Positions 44,501 through 53,831 of a DNA stretch of 64,000 nucleotides are shown here, in pieces (the stretch's first letter is position 1; every line of letters begins with the position of its first letter). The position numbers and the translations under genes are program-made. The notes under the pieces were generated by a model. That model searched no databases. It worked only from the letters and a program-made list of their open reading frames with translations, and was not told the origin of the DNA. The DNA comes from Akkermansia muciniphila. Its GTDB lineage: Bacteria; Verrucomicrobiota; Verrucomicrobiia; Verrucomicrobiales; Akkermansiaceae. The stretch spans positions 62,001-126,000 of the forward strand of contig CAMDAD010000005.1 of assembly GCA_945888515.1 (NCBI GenBank), written 5' to 3'.

Positions 44501-47500
44501 GAACGAATCCAACGTTAGCTGACACTGATAACGACGGCCTGACCGATACGCAGGAGATTTTTGTTCACAAAACGAATCCGAAGCTTGTTGACACAGATGG
44601 TGACGGCCTGACAGACGGCAAAGAGGTGAATGGCACTGCCGGCTTTGTATCCAATCCGCTCATCATTGACTCTGATGGCGACCTTGTCAGTGACTTCAAT
44701 GAAGTGAACGCGAATCCTCCTACTGATCCGCTTGATGGCAGTAGTTTCCCGACGGGTGCAAACACCATTGCTGGCAGTGGATTGCAAAATACCGTAACTT
44801 TCCTTGGCGAGCAGATTGTGTCTGTGGATCAAAGCTACGCCCCGTTCGGTAACCGACCAGATACTGATAAGACAGGCGACGATGGATCTGTGGCGATTCG
44901 TGATCGTAATGGTGCCATCATTTGGGTAGATTCCACTGGCGTCTCCACTGTAATTCCTAACAGTAGCCTCGCGAGAACACTTTATGTTTCGAACACTGAG
45001 TGTGTGATGTATAATAACCGTTATGACGGCACTTATGACACCCGTGACTCCACATCGACTGTGCTGATTCACCGTCGTGCTGCCGACGGAACTTTGGCCA
45101 CATCACCCCCGATCACGATCAATGGCACGGTTGTTGACACAGCGCCGATCACGCCTACTACCTTTGGATATACTCTGGTAGCAGGTCGCGCGTTTGACGA
45201 TAACTTTGCAGAGTCAACGCAGCGCTTCCAGAGTGGTGTAACCGCCGATGGTTTGCCTATCTTCGATATCGAAAACATCAACTACTGGGATGTTTGCAAT
45301 TACACCATGTATCGCATTACTTGGGATGCACAGCTGCAGGTGCTGGGAGGAACGCAGGTCGATATTGCTCCTGGTTCGCCAAATTTGGGCTCCACTCGCG
45401 TGATTGCCAGCGGTTCTGATGGTTCGTTCATTTTCAATCGCTTAGTCGCACAAAATTTCTTCCGAGATCTTCCCAATGGCGGCTTCTTTAATGCGGAACC
45501 TGCGTCGTATTGGGCGTCGTTTAACTTGAACAGCGAGAGCATCCGTCGTGTGAGCTTGCGTTTCCAACCAGAAGTCGAGAATGTAGGCTACGTCTCGAAC
45601 GTGCGTGCTGTCCTCGAGTTCCCGATCGTCACGCTTGCTCCTCAAACCGACGCGAATCTTAATCCGATTTACCTCGAGACGGGGAACTTCGAACTTCAAG
45701 ATTTCAGACAACGTCCTAACGGTGTAACTAATATCGTCAACACGTTCAATCTCGATCCAGGTGACAAGCTCCTGCCCGTTACCACTTACACCCGCGCTGG
45801 AATGATTCCCTATATCTATACGATTGGGACAACGCGAAGCACGGTAAAATTGTATCGAGTCGATGCTGACCTCGTTCGCTTGGGTCCTGTGGTAAATCTT
45901 CCTGATCAAGTTCTCGATGACGCTGCCGCGATTCGCAACGCATGGGATGCTTCATTGTTGATCAAATCAGAGGGTAGTTCTGGTCTTCTGTGGTTGCCAA
46001 GTATCATCAATCCGACCACAAGACGTATCGATGGTCTGGGCAATGCACGCAGCTTAACTAATTCCGTGCAAGGTCAGCCAATGTTTGTCGATACACTTCA
46101 AGCAGTCGCTTGGATGAACTCCGAGGCTCCAGTCGATCTGACTCTCGGCGCTCAAGTTCCTCTTGCCGTCATCAATCACTTCCAGAAGGGTACGGGTAAT
46201 TTTGTGATTGTCACACCTCTGACTCCACCGATTGATGGACGCTACGTGGCGCTGCCTTCTCCCTTGTCGCCCGATCCTGACACTGAAGGATGGTTTGCGA
46301 CGACGTTTGAGAGAACAGGGGATCGTAGTTCACGCATTCGCCAGTATCGTATTGGACGGGGCACTGCCGCCGATCGCGATTTGGATGGAATTCCTGATGC
46401 GATTGAAATCATCTATGGAACCGACCCCGCTAACCCAGACACTGACAATGACGGATTGAGTGACGGCGACGAATTCACTCCGTATTACCCAGTCGATGGA
46501 GAGTTTACTTGGCAAGAAGCTGTCGCAGATGCGATTGCGCGCGGTGGAAGACTTGCTGTGTTCCGCAATCGCGATCAATACCTCTCAGCGGTATTCCGTT
46601 TCAGAAATGTGAACCTCGCGACGCGATGGATCGGAGCCACCGACAGCGTGAATGAAAGTTCATGGTTCTGGGTCGATGGAACCGCTTTCACCGCGAATCA
46701 GTGGTTGCTCCCTGGCTCGTTGGACTGGTCTGCCTTTTACAATTTGCCCGGTGGTCTCAGCCGACCATGGGCGCCAGGCATGCCGAACAACTTGGGCAAC
46801 GCTGATGGGTTGATTATTCGAAGTGATTTGCTTTTCCAAGATAAGCCTGTTCTCGAAACCCGCGGTTACCTTATCGAATATCCAAGAACCAACCCGCTGA
46901 ATTCTGACACGGATGGTGACGGCACTCTCGATGGTGTTGAATTGAACAATGGAACCAACCCGGCGGCTGCGAATCCTTTCGCTGGCGTTCCTACCGCACC
47001 TGTGTTGCCTCCAGTTGGTCCATTCGTGAACTTTGCGGCGACTGGTCTCTCCGGAATGTATGACGGCCTTGTGTTTGATCCAGCCTCGGGTCACACGCAC
47101 CGTATTTCTCTCAGTCTTAACAATCGTGGTGCCTTCTCTTCCACGATCCTCGGACTGGGTAGCAATGCGCGCAGCAGCTTCCGCGGACAATTCAATCCTG
47201 TAGGTTACTATCTGGGTGCCATTCCCGGCACGCTCGGAGGCATGATCTCGGTGGAACTCTGGCTCACGGAGGATGCTCCAGGTCAATGGATCGTCCGCGG
47301 TCGTTCCTTGACCAATACTGGCGTAAACTTGGGTATCGAATTGCGACGCACCAAATACAGCCGGAGCAATCCTTATCCTACTCCTGGTCGTATTACCATG
47401 ACGATTCCAGTGACCGATAAGCAGAATCCTGGTCCGCTAGGGGACGCTGTTGCGATCGGTAGCGTCAGCTCCGCCGGTGTGGTCTCTTTGTCGGTGTATC

Positions 47501-48402
47501 TTCCAGACGGTGGCCGTGCCTCCTACTCCGGATCAGTCCTATATGGCGATCTGGTGGCAGTGCGTGCGCTTTCGACAACCAGAGGCACGGGATCTGTCAT
47601 TCTCGGAACTCTGGACATGGACGACACAACAGTGGATCGTGAAATTGGAGGCTCCTTGCGCTACTACGCACCGAGTGCGGTTCTGGGTTCTCAGTATCAG
47701 GCTGGTTTCTCTCAAAACCGCACGGTATCGGGCGCTCGCTACCTCGCACCTCCTCGTGGTTTCGTGGCATTGTCAGGCTTCGAGTCTGGCCAATTCAACT
47801 CCTTGTTCAATCTGGATGGCGGTGATTTTACTGGCGTCAGCAAGATCGGCACATGGAGCGTGACCAACAGCATCGTGATTCCTGCTTCTCCGGGCGATAC
47901 AGCCAGTGCGACCTTCAATGCCGCGACGGGCCTGCTGACTTATACCCAAACGTTGAGTGATGCGACACGTGGATTGGTGAATGCGAAGGCCACAGGATTT
48001 GCGATTCACCAACAATTGGCTTCGGTCATTCGTGGTAGTGCCGTAGTTCGTGGTCACTATATCAGTCCCTTCAGTAACGGTAGCTTCTTTGTGACGCCCA
48101 ATGACGGAGAAGTTCCTGCTCTGACGATGATATCGCCCGTTCGCCAAAATGCGCTCCGTGCCGCCACTGTCTATGACGTGCAAGTTCGCACGGCAGGTGC
48201 TTGGCAGGTGCAGATTCCTGCGGCAGCTACGTGGGTGACTGCCATCGTTGTCGCTGCCGATGCTGCCACCCCGCTGGCTGGAAATGGCAACGGGACAGTG
48301 CGGATTACCCTAGCGGAAAATGCTAGCCCTTTCACTCGCGAGGTCACTGTGACCATTGCTGGTGTCCCGCACAGGATCAAACAGGACTACCGAGCCCAAT
48401 AA
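41527..48402 (+). CDS. Giant secreted metzincin metalloprotease with lectin-like and calcium-repeat regions (2291 residues)
   Basis: Residues 1-24 look like a signal peptide or anchor, followed by a His/Cys-rich patch (ENCGAHCKHNH) and a probable pro-region. The protease core has HEVGHTLDLLHD (His359, Glu360, His363, His369, Asp370) and a Met-turn near residue 390 (GPIMGAPF), the HExxHxxxxxH pattern of metzincins. Next comes a PPC-like beta domain (about 440-560). DxDxDG calcium repeats stand at about 565-595, 975-1070, 1615-1650 and 1790-1815. Two C-type-lectin-like domains lie near 600-700 and 1650-1790 (EAVADAIARGGRLAVF). Glycine-rich GxGYxxxP repeats are at about 755-905. The last 85 residues resemble a BACON-type beta domain. 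It lies 102 nt after the secretin, with no gap filler, and ends at a strong terminator. Confidence 0.83.
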   Translation: MSLRKNKPYIILTSVLALAAGGWLLKSHSDSSTASLKGESMRPALATTESHDDHENCGAHCKHNHPKTELVRQSFEKTGGDAITKRFPDATVADFWKGLSLQKPMLAREALIAKKGDKVTLQLGVDSAAEAMLTARTHRKDGAQVFSMEVPETGFHLHYIEMTDGRLIGSISRKKHPVTYRIAGTIQEPLITAVAAVNDYCSEWSIERGEIIQGIPVRGEGNTQNAPVTNVAKLDSNIDSANVIYLDFDGEEVTGTRWNDADNPTISAEPTTYTEQEIALIWDAVAEDFRSFDVNVTTDRQVFDDAAIGSRMMVIFTPTNTAAPGAGGVAFLGSFYDGSDDPCWTFNEGVSVAALTASHEVGHTLDLLHDGRVTPAEEYYGGNGTWGPIMGAPFDAPVTHWSKGEYPSANNTEDDIEIISDTLPILPDAVGNDSFSSDALLTDEEGNFTVDGRIETQTDVDYYSFDTSGGVVTINATPGGPGGSSNGQNLNIRIRITDSGGGTILDSNDTGTLSTAVSTNLVGGSYYLVVEGAGEGSWATAGYGDYSSIGNFSITGNLPPPSPGDFDGDGLSDDEELAIGTDPYDRDTDGDGLSDRQEVYPFSIVQGLYAFEDALADALSKGGSLTIMDSPQKFYRIKRGLLTTALPNPIPNNYDPLVELPERVWLAGHDSLTDGRFQWITNSGELSGNEIGAAVLGYVTPGSTSITNLVNADALTQGRRIYGSGLATSLTISSLNTVNRSLELSAAVGGTLSQGVANVVIQNPGFGFMTAPTVTFTPTGATATSTVALGRLTSVTVSNPGTYTTPPAVSFAGTSGGGASASAVLTPPSVLSRVISITVTNGGSGYTTPPDVLIAGVGTGATAVASVDAGVVTAVTVLNPGLGYISAPTITFAPTGGGTDATAVAAIADPAMRLYSPATPNTYARWSGGLLPGNRLNVPEAISLNSGAEFLWSATQATTAMSYLMERPVTNPKSKDTDADGIDDLIELNEYGTNPTLADTDNDGLTDTQEIFVHKTNPKLVDTDGDGLTDGKEVNGTAGFVSNPLIIDSDGDLVSDFNEVNANPPTDPLDGSSFPTGANTIAGSGLQNTVTFLGEQIVSVDQSYAPFGNRPDTDKTGDDGSVAIRDRNGAIIWVDSTGVSTVIPNSSLARTLYVSNTECVMYNNRYDGTYDTRDSTSTVLIHRRAADGTLATSPPITINGTVVDTAPITPTTFGYTLVAGRAFDDNFAESTQRFQSGVTADGLPIFDIENINYWDVCNYTMYRITWDAQLQVLGGTQVDIAPGSPNLGSTRVIASGSDGSFIFNRLVAQNFFRDLPNGGFFNAEPASYWASFNLNSESIRRVSLRFQPEVENVGYVSNVRAVLEFPIVTLAPQTDANLNPIYLETGNFELQDFRQRPNGVTNIVNTFNLDPGDKLLPVTTYTRAGMIPYIYTIGTTRSTVKLYRVDADLVRLGPVVNLPDQVLDDAAAIRNAWDASLLIKSEGSSGLLWLPSIINPTTRRIDGLGNARSLTNSVQGQPMFVDTLQAVAWMNSEAPVDLTLGAQVPLAVINHFQKGTGNFVIVTPLTPPIDGRYVALPSPLSPDPDTEGWFATTFERTGDRSSRIRQYRIGRGTAADRDLDGIPDAIEIIYGTDPANPDTDNDGLSDGDEFTPYYPVDGEFTWQEAVADAIARGGRLAVFRNRDQYLSAVFRFRNVNLATRWIGATDSVNESSWFWVDGTAFTANQWLLPGSLDWSAFYNLPGGLSRPWAPGMPNNLGNADGLIIRSDLLFQDKPVLETRGYLIEYPRTNPLNSDTDGDGTLDGVELNNGTNPAAANPFAGVPTAPVLPPVGPFVNFAATGLSGMYDGLVFDPASGHTHRISLSLNNRGAFSSTILGLGSNARSSFRGQFNPVGYYLGAIPGTLGGMISVELWLTEDAPGQWIVRGRSLTNTGVNLGIELRRTKYSRSNPYPTPGRITMTIPVTDKQNPGPLGDAVAIGSVSSAGVVSLSVYLPDGGRASYSGSVLYGDLVAVRALSTTRGTGSVILGTLDMDDTTVDREIGGSLRYYAPSAVLGSQYQAGFSQNRTVSGARYLAPPRGFVALSGFESGQFNSLFNLDGGDFTGVSKIGTWSVTNSIVIPASPGDTASATFNAATGLLTYTQTLSDATRGLVNAKATGFAIHQQLASVIRGSAVVRGHYISPFSNGSFFVTPNDGEVPALTMISPVRQNALRAATVYDVQVRTAGAWQVQIPAAATWVTAIVVAADAATPLAGNGNGTVRITLAENASPFTREVTVTIAGVPHRIKQDYRAQ

Positions 48403-48420
48403 AATCAGAACAATTATTGC

Positions 48421-48450
48421 AAAACCCTACCGGAAACGGTAGGGTTTTTT
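48421..48450 (+). terminator. Strong rho-independent terminator after the pilus/protease cluster
   Basis: AAAACCCTACCG and CGGTAGGGTTTT form a perfect 12-bp stem with a GAAA loop, followed by more T. It begins 18 nt after the stop of the protease gene. Confidence 0.93.
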
Positions 48451-48461
48451 CGTAAAAGAAC

Positions 48462-49154
48462 ATGAAAAAGTATTTTCCACTTCTCGGGATAGCTCTCGTC
48501 CTCTGTGTCATTTGGTTGGTGTGGCCTGACAAGCGCGTTAAGGATGAGTCGGTGGTTGCGCAGGATGCGAAGCAAATGAGCAGCGCGACCCGATCGGAGC
48601 TTGGTTCTGAACCCAGATTGCCTCGAAAGCGTTCAGAAGGAGTTCCTTCAAATGATGGAATCCCTCCGCAGGAAAAAGAGGCCTTCGACAGTCCGGAAGT
48701 TGACATGATTTTGACGGATACCTCGATCACCGATGACGAAGCGGCGCGGCGCTTACGCCGACTGGTGGAAGATTCTTCCATTCGCATGTCGTCTCGTGGC
48801 GAGGCACTTGTGCATGGTCTGAATTTGTCCATCGATCGATTTGCAGATATCGCGGAGCAGTCGTCCGACCTCCCTTACGAGCTAGCGGAAATTTTTCTTG
48901 CGGAAATGATGAATCGGAACGATGTCCCCGTGATCCAGTTGCGCTCTTACCTAGCGTTGATGAACCATCCAGAAAAAGAAATTGCCAATCAATCGCTCGA
49001 GCAATTGCGGTTCAGTGTCGGTGACGACACGCACGAAGAAAATGAGCTCCGCATCATTGAATTGGCGATGCAGAAGATCAATCAGTTGAATGCGGAAGAC
49101 GAGGAATCCAAGCGGGCGGCGCAATCGACAAGCCGTGATCCCCAAGCGGAGTGA
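48462..49154 (+). CDS. Membrane-anchored protein of unknown function
   Basis: An N-terminal hydrophobic segment (about residues 4-22) is followed by 208 mostly polar residues, acidic and helical in the second half, with no motif I recognise. The start lies only 11 nt after the T-run of the strong terminator. A separate promoter inside the terminator region is unlikely, so the gene may be expressed by read-through. It faces the GH16 gene, whose stop is 15 nt away on the other strand. Confidence 0.6.
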   Translation: MKKYFPLLGIALVLCVIWLVWPDKRVKDESVVAQDAKQMSSATRSELGSEPRLPRKRSEGVPSNDGIPPQEKEAFDSPEVDMILTDTSITDDEAARRLRRLVEDSSIRMSSRGEALVHGLNLSIDRFADIAEQSSDLPYELAEIFLAEMMNRNDVPVIQLRSYLALMNHPEKEIANQSLEQLRFSVGDDTHEENELRIIELAMQKINQLNAEDEESKRAAQSTSRDPQAE

Positions 49155-49169
49155 TTCGCGGATGGTTTT

Positions 49170-52100
49170 CTAGGGCACTCTAAGGCGGAGGAAAAGTTTC
49201 GGTCTGGCGGTGGGTAGGGTCACTCTCACGTTTTCTTGTTCTCCTTGATCCGTGACATGGATGGATTCCGCGGATACGGGCGTCCAAGTCGGTGAGCTGG
49301 GGTCTTCTGATTGTTCGATCACCGCGTTTGTCTCCGATTGAGCGTTTTTGTTCCTTGTGAAAGTGAAGACGAAGTGGGGGCCCGATTTTTCGATTACGGG
49401 TAAAATCGCAGCATTCGAGGATTCGGGATCTCCTCCAAGAAGAAATTCCAAGGCATTTACAATGCCATCTTGATCGGGATCCGCATGGAGAGAAGCATGA
49501 TTTTCTGCCAATCCCAGACGTTCAGCCCAGAGGGCAAAGTGGCTGGCGGAACGAACGAGTTGCAATTGATGGCTTTGATAGTCCAGTTCGTATCCCGATG
49601 GGATTCCTGTGACCGAAGTGGGTCGTCCCACGAGGCTACCATACGTGGCAAGCACGTAGGATGACAAGAGGGGACCAGTATTTGACGTCTTCAGATCAAG
49701 AGTGGAGCCTGTGAGCGTCAGCGTTCCTTCCACATCCAATCGGTCGGCCGACTGTTCCTCCACTTCCATCTCCCAACGGCCGGTGATGGTGATATCACCT
49801 GTGGCGGTGAGAGTGCCAATCGAATTTCCCGGAGACAATTGCCCTGCGATCGTCGCACTGGCGAGAGTGCCGTTTCCGCCCAAAATGCTTCCTGCAGCCG
49901 ATTGAACGGTGGCTAGGGAAATCACCCCACGGACGAGCAGTTTTCCCGCGTTCAGCATGACGGGATTTTGCACGGTGCATTGACCAGCCAGGATTAAGGT
50001 TCCCGCTCCATCCTTCGACACGCTGAGGCGCGTGGGTGTCGCTGTGGATGAGTCGCTCACATTTCCGATCAACGAAATGATTCCGTCGCCACGGAAACGT
50101 AGATCGCGCGCAGTCGCCGCATTCAAGTTTGTCGTGACTTTTCCTCCGATCGTCAACGACGAGCCTGCCGTGCATTCGACATGATAACTCCCACCTGTTT
50201 CGACGATGACGAGATCGCCCGTGATGCCATTGTCTCCCGACACGTTGCGCAAAAATACCTGTCCTGCCGTGGTATTCCGGCCCACGGTATCGATGCTCAA
50301 GGGGAAGGTAAAACCGCCGGAAAGTTCGAGCGTGGAAACTCCGCCCTGGGATTGGTTGAGGCGGATCTTTGTATGATGGCCCAGCGCTTGGGGATGCGCC
50401 AGCCGAATGCAGCCGAGATTGGCTGTTCCGGGAGTTCCGAAGGCATAGGTCGCTCCTGCAGCTCCGAAGGAATTGGCAGCTGCCAGAATCAATGTTCCTG
50501 TTCCGGCCTTGACCACAGTACCAGCGCCGGAAATGGATCCAGTGTGCGTGAACACATCGCTGCGATGGAATGACAAGCTGGCTCCAGAGTGAACGACGAC
50601 ATCGCCGAGAAGAGTCCCGGCATTGTTGCCATTGCCGATTTGAACGGTGCCGCCCGATATTGTCAGCGAATCTGCTCGTATGTCATTGCCGCCTAGGATC
50701 AGGCTACCGCTTCCGGATTTCATCAGGGCTGCTAGATCCGTTGGGCCGTTGATCGTGGAACTGGCCGAACCAGTGACCATATGTAATGTGTGAGCTCCGG
50801 TGATGGAGCCGTTGACTACCCAAGAGCCGCTGTTTTGAGCGCCGATCGTTGCGTTGGCATCCAGAGTCATGTCTCCCGAGAGGGTAATCGTGCGCGCAGT
50901 GGCGCAGTCGAGATGGAGAACACCCAGATTGCTGTCACCGATGCCTGCTCCGCGGAGGTGAAAATCATTCGGATACGTCGTGCTATTGGCGATGTTGTGC
51001 CAGCGCAGCTGCGAGCCTGCCGCGACCTCAACGGTGGCGGCCGCGCCTCCTAGTTCATTTCCACTCACAGCTCCGGTATCGTGCCGATGCGGGCGTATCA
51101 GAGTGTTTCCATTGACGACTAGTGATCCGGAAAAATCAGAATTCGCACCCCTGAGAAAGAGTTGGCTTCCGCTGACACCTCCGGTGATACGAAGTGTGGA
51201 GCTGCCAGAGATCGGAGCATAGAGGTAGGTGGTGGTGGCATTGAGTGCGATCTCGGCTTCTGGCTCAAGTGCCAAGGGTCCCGTTCCTTCAAGTGAGTAA
51301 CCCGATGTTTGAAACAACAAACCACGGATGCCGCTCACTTCACTGGCGATCGTGACCGTTCCCGCCGTGCCGCTGAAGATGGCTTTTTTGCCCGATAACC
51401 ATGGAGTGGTGCCGCTGCCAACTCGCCAGAAGGCGCCTGTCTGATTCCAAGTTCCCGCTCCTCCCGTGAGACTGCCGGGTTGCCATGTGAGTTCCGTATC
51501 CGCTACCAGTGGATTTGTTACGTTTTGCACTTCTTTTCCATCATTGATGCCGTCCTCATCCGTGTCCGCCTTGTCCGGATCCGTCCCCGTGTTGGTTGAT
51601 GAGACATAGACGCCAGTGTGGGTTTCTTCCTCGTCCGTCAGGCCGTCACCATCGCGGTCTGCTGTGAAAGAAACATTGCTAAAGACCGCCTCGCCGCTGT
51701 CGTTCGTCTCGTGAGATGTGACTCCCAATCCCGCCAGAGAGGTCGCGGGAAGATCAATCGACTGCGCCGATCCGATTTGGTTCCAGTTGATGCCGTCGGA
51801 GGAAAAAGACGCAGTCACTAGGTTCCCGATGCGGGCCAATCGCAGCAGGGGAGGCCAAGGTGTGGTTCCTGTGGGCCATACGTAACTCGCGACTCCCGCT
51901 TTGCTTTTTCTCCAGATGAACTCGCACTGACCTTCCGGCATCCAGTGAACCATGGCAAAAGGGGCATCGGCCGCGGTTGATGCCCTTAGCATCAAGCCCG
52001 CTTTTGCCCGAGCATGTGAGGCTTCGAAGCTATTGAGTTTCACCGTTATCCTGCCATCATCAACCATCGGCTGATGAATGAATTGCACGCCGTCCGATGT

Positions 52101-53831
52101 CGTGCCTAGATTGTTGCCGGATCCTCGGACCACGAGGCGACCGTCCGAGCCGCCTGCTTCGCCGGGGTAACCCGTACCGATCTTGGTCGAGGTCCAGGCG
52201 GCAGGAAGTGATTCCAGTAGAAGGAAATCGTCGATATCGACGGCGGCGATACTGCTGCCGGCGGCTGCGAAAACATAGATCGTAGCCGAACGGTTCGATG
52301 CTCCGGTAGTAAAGCGATGACTGCCCATGGCCCAGTTTCCGCCTGAAGCGGTAACCGTGCTGTTGGATTCGGTGGCCCCGTGATTTTTGACACCAAGCCG
52401 AACGGGTTGACCATTGCCCTTCACCCAGGCGCTGAGAGTGTAGGTAGTGGACGGTTTGAGTCCATAAATCGTGTGTTCCGCACCGCGTGCCGCGGCATTC
52501 GTGTTCAAGCGTAGCGCACCATTGCCACTGCGTCGATAGGCCCCGCCCCAACTTTGCACCAGCGCATCTCCGTATGGGGCCCAGTGACTGCTGTCTCCTG
52601 ACTCGAAACCGCCATTGGTGAAACGCCCCGCGCGTCGTATCTCGATGTCATCGACAAAACAATCACCATACTGCGTGGGCACCCAAGCGAAAATATCCGC
52701 TGTGCTGTTCGATGCTCCTGTGACAAAAACCTTTTCGCCCGCCGTGAAGCCATTGCTCCACAGGGAGGTGTATGTTTCACTGCCACCGTAATCGCGTGCG
52801 CCGATGCGAACATCCGGCCAGCTCCGGCTGCCCACATTGCCCCAACCTCGGACGATGTAGGGCGAATTGGGCAATAAGCCCGCGACTTTTTGTGCGACAC
52901 GTCCACCGGAAGTGTTAGAGGGGTTGAGCCGAGCACCAGGCGTCGCACTGCGGCCGGCTGTGGCCGACCAACTGGCTGTCCCGATTTGCCGCCATGGTCC
53001 CATGCGTGTGGTGAAATGGGGATTTACGACCTGTTCACTGCGCTGATAGAAGCGAACATAATCGATGTCTTGGTAGGTCGTGGTGGTGGCGCGATCCCCG
53101 TAACTTGTCGGTGTGGATCCCGCCCAGGCTCCATTATCGACTTCACTTGTGAGATAAATCCACTGTCTCACTTGCGAGATGGCCGCCGTGGTGGTCCAAA
53201 CCTCAACGCCGTCGATGTAAAAACGGTATCGGCCGGATTCCCAAAGCAAGCCATAGGTATGAAAATTTCCCTGCAAATTTGATGCATTGGCGCCGGGATT
53301 TCCTACGGTGGCCCCCACGGATTTGTGACTCGTCCCGTATCCATCCCAATGCACATTCATGGCCAATTGATTGGTCAGATTGGCGCCTGCGGCATCGCGG
53401 CTCCGGTGCTCGGCAATATCGATTTCCGTGCCATTGCCGGCAGGATCCCCTAGGTTGTTGATGCCATAGGGTTGCAACCAGAAGGCCGACCACATCCCTG
53501 CTGAGGAATGGTATCTGACACGGGCCTCCCAGTAACCAAAACAATTTTCATACTTGCCCTGTGAGCCAATCCATCCTGTGTAATGAGTGCCGCCCTCCGT
53601 ATAGGTTTTGATTCGTAGATACCCGTCCTGAAGACTCAGGGCATTTGCGGTGTTGACGGCATCGCGACGGTTTCCTGTGCCTACAGTCCAATTCGTTGTA
53701 TTCAGCGAACTACCGCTAAATTCATCGCTCCAACCCAACACCCAACCGTCTCCCGGAGGCGCTGCCTCAAGGACTGTCGTGTAGAGGAGAACCGTCGAAA
53801 CAATTCCGATGGCAGAGAGAAGGCGTTTCAT
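49170..53831 (-). CDS. Secreted GH16 glycoside hydrolase with binding modules and beta-repeats (1553 residues)
   Basis: A signal peptide (about 1-23) precedes a GH16 catalytic domain (about 25-270) of the laminarinase/beta-glucanase type; its active site is EIDIAE with Glu136 as nucleophile, Asp138, and Glu141 as acid/base. Two CBM4/9-like jelly-roll modules follow (about 272-545, each with a SxWS/STxYT block), then a concanavalin-like module (about 548-735) ending at a calcium repeat (TDPDKADTDEDGINDGKEV). The rest to about 1430 holds autotransporter-associated beta repeats (GSGSLILGGND, GAGTVVKAGTGTLILAAANSFG). The last 120 residues repeat the terminal module of the frameshifted protein at 27213, with DPDQDGIVNALEFLLGGDPE. 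The protein should be exported and attack beta-1,3- or related glucans. Confidence 0.87.
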   Translation of the reverse strand: MKRLLSAIGIVSTVLLYTTVLEAAPPGDGWVLGWSDEFSGSSLNTTNWTVGTGNRRDAVNTANALSLQDGYLRIKTYTEGGTHYTGWIGSQGKYENCFGYWEARVRYHSSAGMWSAFWLQPYGINNLGDPAGNGTEIDIAEHRSRDAAGANLTNQLAMNVHWDGYGTSHKSVGATVGNPGANASNLQGNFHTYGLLWESGRYRFYIDGVEVWTTTAAISQVRQWIYLTSEVDNGAWAGSTPTSYGDRATTTTYQDIDYVRFYQRSEQVVNPHFTTRMGPWRQIGTASWSATAGRSATPGARLNPSNTSGGRVAQKVAGLLPNSPYIVRGWGNVGSRSWPDVRIGARDYGGSETYTSLWSNGFTAGEKVFVTGASNSTADIFAWVPTQYGDCFVDDIEIRRAGRFTNGGFESGDSSHWAPYGDALVQSWGGAYRRSGNGALRLNTNAAARGAEHTIYGLKPSTTYTLSAWVKGNGQPVRLGVKNHGATESNSTVTASGGNWAMGSHRFTTGASNRSATIYVFAAAGSSIAAVDIDDFLLLESLPAAWTSTKIGTGYPGEAGGSDGRLVVRGSGNNLGTTSDGVQFIHQPMVDDGRITVKLNSFEASHARAKAGLMLRASTAADAPFAMVHWMPEGQCEFIWRKSKAGVASYVWPTGTTPWPPLLRLARIGNLVTASFSSDGINWNQIGSAQSIDLPATSLAGLGVTSHETNDSGEAVFSNVSFTADRDGDGLTDEEETHTGVYVSSTNTGTDPDKADTDEDGINDGKEVQNVTNPLVADTELTWQPGSLTGGAGTWNQTGAFWRVGSGTTPWLSGKKAIFSGTAGTVTIASEVSGIRGLLFQTSGYSLEGTGPLALEPEAEIALNATTTYLYAPISGSSTLRITGGVSGSQLFLRGANSDFSGSLVVNGNTLIRPHRHDTGAVSGNELGGAAATVEVAAGSQLRWHNIANSTTYPNDFHLRGAGIGDSNLGVLHLDCATARTITLSGDMTLDANATIGAQNSGSWVVNGSITGAHTLHMVTGSASSTINGPTDLAALMKSGSGSLILGGNDIRADSLTISGGTVQIGNGNNAGTLLGDVVVHSGASLSFHRSDVFTHTGSISGAGTVVKAGTGTLILAAANSFGAAGATYAFGTPGTANLGCIRLAHPQALGHHTKIRLNQSQGGVSTLELSGGFTFPLSIDTVGRNTTAGQVFLRNVSGDNGITGDLVIVETGGSYHVECTAGSSLTIGGKVTTNLNAATARDLRFRGDGIISLIGNVSDSSTATPTRLSVSKDGAGTLILAGQCTVQNPVMLNAGKLLVRGVISLATVQSAAGSILGGNGTLASATIAGQLSPGNSIGTLTATGDITITGRWEMEVEEQSADRLDVEGTLTLTGSTLDLKTSNTGPLLSSYVLATYGSLVGRPTSVTGIPSGYELDYQSHQLQLVRSASHFALWAERLGLAENHASLHADPDQDGIVNALEFLLGGDPESSNAAILPVIEKSGPHFVFTFTRNKNAQSETNAVIEQSEDPSSPTWTPVSAESIHVTDQGEQENVRVTLPTARPKLFLRLRVP

